In this document: one piece after another, positions 59,366-64,000 of the stretch
Layout of the letters: every line of letters starts with the position of its first letter
Position numbering within the stretch: position 1 is the stretch's first letter
From: Haemonchus contortus
Lineage: Eukaryota; Nematoda; Chromadorea; Rhabditida; Trichostrongylidae
Assembly: GCA_000469685.2 (NCBI GenBank)
Contig: LS997563.1
Span: 37,798,468 to 37,862,467, forward strand
DNA length: 64,000 nt
Reading direction: 5' to 3'
Made by a program: the position numbers and the translations under genes
The notes under the pieces: generated by a model
What the model was told of the DNA's origin: nothing
Database searches by the model: none
The model's input: only the letters and a program-made list of their open reading frames with translations

Positions 59366-59438
59366 GTAAGTTAGCATGGCCAGCTTCGTTGTGAAATGTA
59401 CGACAACTCTATTCCTAAGATGACATAAAACATTTCAG

Positions 59439-59570
59439 GAATGCAAAGATATAGATGAACAATACTGTTGGATAGTAAAGGACAGTGGCGGCTGCGATGG
59501 CGGTATGTGGGACCAAGTACATCAGGAGCAATGCCCAATAACCTGCAATGTTGGATGTGGAGGAAAGTGA
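59439..59570 (+). CDS. ShKT secreted peptide 1, exon 2 (cysteine domain)
   Basis: The acceptor is CATTTCAG after a 73-base intron. 43 residues carry six cysteines (exon positions 2, 10, 19, 32, 36, 40) in the ShK-toxin-like (ShKT) order, ending C-x3-C-x3-C. Whole precursor 68 residues; mature peptide about 44. The lysine-tyrosine pair that lets sea-anemone ShK and some hookworm peptides block Kv1 channels is replaced here by Trp-Asp, so channel block is not predicted. A secreted, disulphide-rich effector or structural peptide is likely; parasitic nematodes have many. AATAAA at 59627 follows. Confidence 0.88.
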   Translation, partial: ECKDIDEQYCWIVKDSGGCDGGMWDQVHQEQCPITCNVGCGGK

Positions 59571-59671
59571 CATGGATTCCGCGATACAAGAATAATCACA
59601 TTTATTTAAGTCTGTTTATCGGTCTCAATAAATGTGTTCTGGATCATAGGCTATCAACTATTACCTACTTG

Positions 59672-59775
59672 TATACTGTTATCAACTGGAGGCAATCGAT
59701 GGCTGCTATGACCATATGTGGGCAGAAGAACACCGACCTTTACGTCCCCAAACATATGGTTCATGTTATAGTTCG
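59672..59775 (+). pseudogene. Degenerate ShKT exon
   Basis: The + strand keeps YCYQLEAIDGC and DHMWAEEHRP, matching the middle of the ShKT exon of peptide 2. The later cysteines are lost or frameshifted and there is no signal-peptide exon. Relic of another family member. Confidence 0.6.
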
Positions 59776-60990
59776 AGTAGAATATGGTCAGGCTTGAGCT
59801 AAATTCTGTTCGCTTAAGCATAGAAAATGGATATTCTGCGAAAGTCATCTACTGCATGATTGTGAGCAGCAGTAAGAAGGTAACGTCAGGCTCTATCATA
59901 CAGGAGATTTCAATGCTCAAAAGCACGCTTTTAATTCTTCCCCATCCGCCAGAACTGTGAGCATGCCCAACTTCTAAAGTTATACAAGTATTTCTGATGA
60001 AAGAAACGATTCTATTGCGTAATGATGATTATGTCAGCCGACATTATCGGAACCTGGAACACCCAAGAGAAATGCTTCTCACGGATCAACACAGGTTCCA
60101 TCTTCGACTGATAAAAGTCGTACAGTGTTTCACTGTGCTGAAATTAGCTTCCAACATTCCCCAAATTGAACAGAAACTGGACCTGAGTTGAATAGTAACA
60201 GAGCAGCTCTGAACTTCTCATGACACAAAACTCTTTGGCATACATGTAGGAAGTGTCGTTGTTCTTCTGAAAAATTGATTCGACCATTGTGATAATCTCG
60301 ATTTGAGCAATACATTAGAACACATTTCGATCTGTAAGTAGCGCCAGTTGTCCCTATACCATCTCGTCTTGTTATCAGCTTTCAAGCTCGCAAAGTTCTC
60401 TGCTGATCATGTGACTCTTACAAAAATCATACGACCGTGAAGCCATTGAAGATTATTTAAAGGGTACGTGGAGCGTCGGCCGGGTTCAAAGTGTATTCAA
60501 TGTATTGAAGTCAGAAGGCCTTCTAACCAGTTTCGAAGCTTCGTTTTTCCTTCAAACTTCCATGCAGTTAGTTGCTGTATTGAGTATAATACAAAGAAAA
60601 GTTGTTTACTTCTAGGCATTTGTAGTGTTGATGAGCAAAGAAACATTGGAAAGATCTGCCGGGAGTCACAAGGTTTATTTCTTGTTTTATAAGTTTGTTT
60701 GTTGTTGTTTGTTTGATATTTCGTTTCATGTTTTGTTTTCTTATTGAATTCAGGCCCAGTGACTGATCAGTTTGGAAAATGTTGGAAGCTAATTCGAGCA
60801 CAGTGAAACACTGTACGATTTTTATCTGTCGAGAATGGAACCTGTGTATATCCGTGGGAAGCATGTCTTTGCTTGAGCGTTCCAGGTTCCGATAATGTCG
60901 GCAGACACAATCCTCATTACGCAATGGAACCTCTCTTTGGAAAGCCTATTCATTGGGTTATTTGAGTGACTTTAGAGATTAGATATGTTC

Positions 60991-61282
60991 GGGTGCGCTT
61001 CGCTGCGCGCGTCCGTCGAAACTGGGTCACGCCGCAGCCGTCGCACGCGGCGAGCCGGTTCGCGATACTTGACGGACGTCGCAGTTGTCAGTGGGGCATA
61101 TGATTTGCGCTTGGCCTACGGCAGTCAGCTTAAAGGGAAGATAACAAGGACAAATGCAAATCACTCCCTCCACTGACACTTGGGGGTACTGTAATGTCAT
61201 CTCGGGACCTCAGTGGGGTGCGCCGCGCACGAAATGGGCGGGGTGACCTACTTTCGACGGACGCGCGCAACGGACGTTCTCC
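60991..61282. mobile_element. GGG-ended MITE in ShKT unit 2, 9-bp TSD
   Basis: A 292-bp GC-rich insertion between GATATGTTC (60982-60990) and GACATGTTC (61283-61291), a 9-bp duplication with one mismatch. Near-perfect inverted repeats of 30 bp (61001-61030 and 61244-61273, GCGCGCGTCCGTCGAA...) continue weakly to the ends, which start GGGTGCG and GGAGAACG. The related unit 3 has the empty site at about 63165-63185. Non-coding. Confidence 0.88.
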
Positions 61283-61446
61283 GACATGTTCACATTTCTG
61301 GTGGATAAAGGAAATTTAAAATCGTGTTTTGGAGCAATAAAACTTCTTATGTGATGGAGCCTGTCGTTACCTTCTTACTGCCGCTTACAATCTTGTAATA
61401 GACTACTTCGCAAAAAATCTATTTGTTATGCCTATGTTAGCGGAAC

Positions 61447-61605
61447 TCAGTGCCGCCAGCCCTTAGGAGGAAAAACATAATAATCCAAATCACATCCACC
61501 ACATGATAGAGGGCACATAGCTTTGTGATCTTCTGCCCACATACCATCGCAGCCACCGCTTTCTCTTACTTGATAACAGTAATTCTCATCAAAATCTTTG
61601 CACTC
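61447..61605 (-). CDS. ShKT secreted peptide 2, exon 2 (cysteine domain)
   Basis: - strand, acceptor ATTTCAG at 61606. 52 residues with six cysteines (exon positions 2, 10, 19, 31, 35, 38) and the shared SGGCDGMWAEDHKAMC core, ending C-x3-C-x2-C as in classical ShKT domains. It carries an aromatic and proline-containing tail (DLDYYVFPPKGWRH) absent from the other members. The channel-blocking Lys-Tyr pair is Trp-Ala here. Stop at 61447-61449. Confidence 0.88.
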   Translation of the reverse strand, partial: ECKDFDENYCYQVRESGGCDGMWAEDHKAMCPLSCGGCDLDYYVFPPKGWRH

Positions 61606-61678
61606 CTGAAATGTTTTATTTCATCTTAGGAATAGAGTTGTCGTACATTTCACAACGAAGCTCGCCATGCTAACTTAC

Positions 61679-61753
61679 ATCAGCGCTGACGAATCCATCA
61701 TGGAAGCCAAAGTTGAGGATCATAGAGAGGCAAATGAAGTAATAGATCCACAT
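61679..61753 (-). CDS. ShKT secreted peptide 2, exon 1 (signal peptide)
   Basis: 25 codons from ATG 61753, MWIYYFICLSMILNF..., ending SAD with donor GAT|GTAAGT. Intron 73 bases, the same length as in peptide 1. Precursor 77 residues in total. Confidence 0.88.
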
Positions 61754-61894
61754 CGTAGGATTGATCTGACAGCTGATCTGCTAAATTGTTTGGAAAGTGT
61801 ACTTAAGAAATGCATACATTTGTATAGATCCACATATTACACCTCACATACAACCATGTCGATCTGGTGAATGTGTACTTTCGTTCGTGACTTA

Positions 61895-62368
61895 GAGGCA
61901 CAGTTCACGATAAATATTGTTTCTGGGATTTCTTCATAGGATGAATTTGGGGCCCCTCTTATACCATAACTGGCGCTATCATGTCGGAAAACCGCTTAGT
62001 TGAGGCGTTATAAAAGCTCAAACATTGTCTTGTTTGTATCCTCGGACGAGTTTCACCAGCATTGTAGAGGCTGCACAGATCACAAAGGAACCCGTGTAGG
62101 AAGTTCACACAACTTGTTGTGACCCATAGCGGCAGTGAAAGGTAGTTCTGTACAGTTCTGGCTTGATGTAGTCAACTCTTTGCGCAGTTGCAACAACCGA
62201 AATCTCGTCCAAACACCCCTCCCATTTTTCCCACTTTTGAAGAGCCTTATTTTTCTCAAAATCGGCAATTTTTCTCGCTCTCTTCGCTACTAACAAACTA
62301 TCTCCAACATATATTTCCGCTTTTCAACTAAAAAGGGGTACCTCATAATTATCGTGAACTGTGCCCTC
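61895..62368 (+). mobile_element. AGGCAC-TIR MITE, copy A (474 bp)
   Basis: The left end is GAGGCACAGTTCACGATAA; the right end is the reverse of GAGGGCACAGTTCACGATAA. The matching place in the neighbouring duplicated unit (about 63781) reads straight through (GTGACTTAAACGTGAA), so the insertion came after the duplication. TTA/TCA at the borders may be a 3-bp duplication, as for PIF/Harbinger elements. Internal parts resemble 24760-25080 (CAACCGAAATCTCGTCCAA). Confidence 0.82.
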
Positions 62369-62739
62369 AAACGTGAAGAAAGGCATACCGAGATTTCTTT
62401 TTCTCATTCTAGACGGCGAACTTATTCTGCCAAGAAGAAATCTGGGCAGGTCATAGCGGAGTATGAGTTTCAAGCTGATCGGATTGTTGCCCTCTCATTT
62501 TTAAAACACGCGGGTCAAAGTTAACCATTCGATTGTTCGAAATTATCCGAGCGGTTTGTCGAATAGCAATTCAAGGAGTAATACGAGCAAGTGAATAGAG
62601 TGAAATTACTCCTATGTTACTGATAGTTCAGCAAAGATCTCTACTGCTGTGATGGAATTATGGTAAGAATAGTTTTTATCTTTCACCTTGTATCTTGCTG
62701 AGTTTCGACCTTACAAACTTGCATCTGCTAGGTTAGGTG

Positions 62740-62910
62740 CAGTAGCGCTCAAAAGTATTCGGCCAACTTTAACTTGCCGTAACTGTTTTCCCAGTGGAGC
62801 AAATCACATGAAATTTTGATATGTTCAGCTGAATCATGTTTTACACTGTCCAACACTACTTGACTGCAAAACAGCCATATCCACATAATAATCAGGTCGT
62901 CAGGGTGGTT
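62740..62910 (+). mobile_element. Truncated Tc1-type element (left arm only)
   Basis: It begins CAGTAGCGCTCAAAAGTATT and matches the left arm of the element at 48956 for about 165 bases (through CAGCCATATCCACATA). It then runs into ShKT unit 3. The right arm is absent. Confidence 0.7.
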
Positions 62911-63358
62911 GATCATCGTATAGAGTCTGATTGAATTCAGGTTTAGTGTCTGTTCGAATTGGAAAATATTGGAAGCTAGCTCCAGTACAGTAAAACACTT
63001 CATGGCCTTTATCCTTTAACGATGGAACCTGTGCGTATCGGTGAGAAGCATTGCTCGGCTTGAGTGTTCCAGGTTTCTATAACTTCGACAGACGCAATCC
63101 TTGCTACGCAATGAGACCTTCTTTCGGGAAGCCCTAGTCATTGAAAATATTTGAATGACTTCGAGAATCAGACATGTACACATTTTCGGTTTATAGAAAA
63201 AATTTTAAAATCGTGTTTTCGGGCATCGAAACCTTCTGTATGGTAGAGCTTGACATTAACCTCTTATTGCTGCTTACAAACATTCAGTAGATCACGTTGA
63301 TAAAATATTCATCCATTCTGCTTAAATCAGCGAAATTTAAGCCAAGCTTTTCCATATT

Positions 63359-63496
63359 CTAAGCTAAGAAAACACCACATTGACCACATGATCGTGGGCA
63401 CATAGCTTTGTGATCTTCTGCCCACATACCGCTGTCGCAGCCACCGCTATAATACACTTGCTCACAGTATTCATCATCATAATGGTTTTTGCATTC
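63359..63496 (-). CDS. ShKT secreted peptide 3, exon 2 (cysteine domain)
   Basis: - strand, acceptor ATTTCAG at 63497. 45 residues with six cysteines (exon positions 2, 11, 20, 33, 37, 40), including the common MWAEDHKAMC core. Ends C-x3-C-x2-C then a short hydrophobic tail. As in its relatives, the position of the ShK Lys-Tyr dyad is Trp-Ala. Precursor 71 residues. Confidence 0.88.
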   Translation of the reverse strand, partial: ECKNHYDDEYCEQVYYSGGCDSGMWAEDHKAMCPRSCGQCGVFLA

Positions 63497-63569
63497 CTGA
63501 AATGTTTTATGTCATCTGAGGAATAGAATTGTCGTACATTTCTCAACGAAGCTGGCCATGCTAACTTAC

Positions 63570-63647
63570 CTCTTCACTAGCGCTGACGAATCCATCATGG
63601 AAGCTGAGTATCATCAGAGAGAGGCAAATGAAGTAGTAGAACAACAT
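63570..63647 (-). CDS. ShKT secreted peptide 3, exon 1 (signal peptide)
   Basis: 26 codons from ATG 63647, MLFYYFICLSLMILSF..., ending SASEE with donor GAG|GTAAGT. Intron 73 bases. The leader is close to those of peptides 1 and 2 and of both pseudogenes. Confidence 0.88.
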
Positions 63648-64000
63648 CGTCGGATTGATCTGACGGCTGATCTGCTAAATTGTTAGGAAAGTGCACTTCA
63701 GAAATGCATACATTTGTATAGATCCACATATTGCACCTCACGTACAACCATGCCCATCTGATGAACGTGTACTTTCGTCCGTGACTTAAACGTGAACAAA
63801 GGTATACCGAGATTTCTTTTTCTCCTTCTAGTTGTTAGAACTTATTCTGCCAAGAAATCTGGGCAGGTCATAGCGGAAAATAAGTTTCAAGCTTACCGGT
63901 TTGTTGCCCCCTCATTTGTAAAACACGCATATCAAAGTTAACCATTCGATTGTTCGAAATTATCCGAGCGGTTTGTCGAATAGCAATTCAAGGAGTAATA

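Larger units (their letters stand above)
59270..61760. repeat. Large inverted duplication carrying ShKT genes (units 1 and 2)
   Basis: Unit 1 (+, about 59270-60230) and unit 2 (-, about 61760-60750) match over roughly 1 kb in opposite orientation. Shared blocks include the gene exons, CCGACATTATCGGAACCTGG, and GTACAGTGTTTCACTGTGCT. The axis is near 60.5 kb. Unit 2 has an extra 292-bp MITE, and unit 1 has a decayed second ShKT exon at about 59672. Confidence 0.85.
62930..64000 (-). repeat. ShKT unit 3 (tandem copy of unit 2, runs off the window)
   Basis: It matches unit 2 and its upstream flank in the same orientation: 62930-63680 against 60750-61760, and 63774-64000 against 62370-62590 (shared TATTCTGCCAAGAA, ATCTGGGCAGGTCATAGCGG). 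Unit 3 lacks both MITEs found in unit 2. Confidence 0.82.

Noticed and set aside
1..64000. Functional tRNA, 5S rRNA or spliced-leader RNA genes, CRISPR arrays, prokaryotic operons
   Set aside because: None seen. tRNA-like stretches all lack complete cloverleafs and belong to SINE-type repeats, no SL1-like sequence was noticed on either strand, and the window is clearly eukaryotic.

Overview
This is eukaryotic DNA and almost certainly nematode. Most splice acceptors read TTTTCAG or close to it, several introns are only 59-112 bases, and there are small secreted ShKT-domain peptides. A U6 snRNA copy carries a 5' stem-loop of the Caenorhabditis type, and there is a mariner of the kind known from hookworms. 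Long introns full of repeats fit a clade V (strongylid, hookworm-like) genome better than a compact one. The species assignment is inference.

One real gene dominates the window: a synaptotagmin on the + strand (16083-45409). I resolve it into 10 coding exons that join in frame to 374 residues. It has an N-terminal membrane anchor, a short linker, then C2A and C2B with all ten calcium-binding aspartates and the C-terminal WHxL motif. Intron 5 alone is about 22.3 kb and is packed with transposons.

At the right end (59291-64000) sits a cluster of three two-exon genes for secreted single-domain ShKT peptides. One is on + and two on -, and they lie in large inverted and tandem duplicated units. 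Two decayed relatives lie downstream of the synaptotagmin (45.8-46.1 kb and 48.05-48.26 kb), and a degenerate exon lies inside the cluster. Weaker multi-exon candidates lie at 56.7-58.2 kb and 22.8-23.6 kb.

Nearly everything else is mobile DNA. It includes a mariner broken by a nested MITE (2580-4100) and a Penelope-like fragment with a GIY-YIG domain in a head-to-head palindrome with hammerhead-like cores (7.77-8.84 kb). There are about fifteen copies of one tRNA-derived SINE, one of them fused to U6 snRNA inside a single 13-bp target-site duplication. A degenerate Tc1-like element lies at 35758-37020. A second Tc1-type element (48956-54235) has been split by a MITE and a CR1-like LINE with two intact ORFs. 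Several families of small TIR elements (MITEs) are present, four of which share GGG-type ends and 9-bp target duplications.

The early region (1-16 kb), the big intron and the stretch 54.2-59.2 kb contain no gene that I can identify with confidence.
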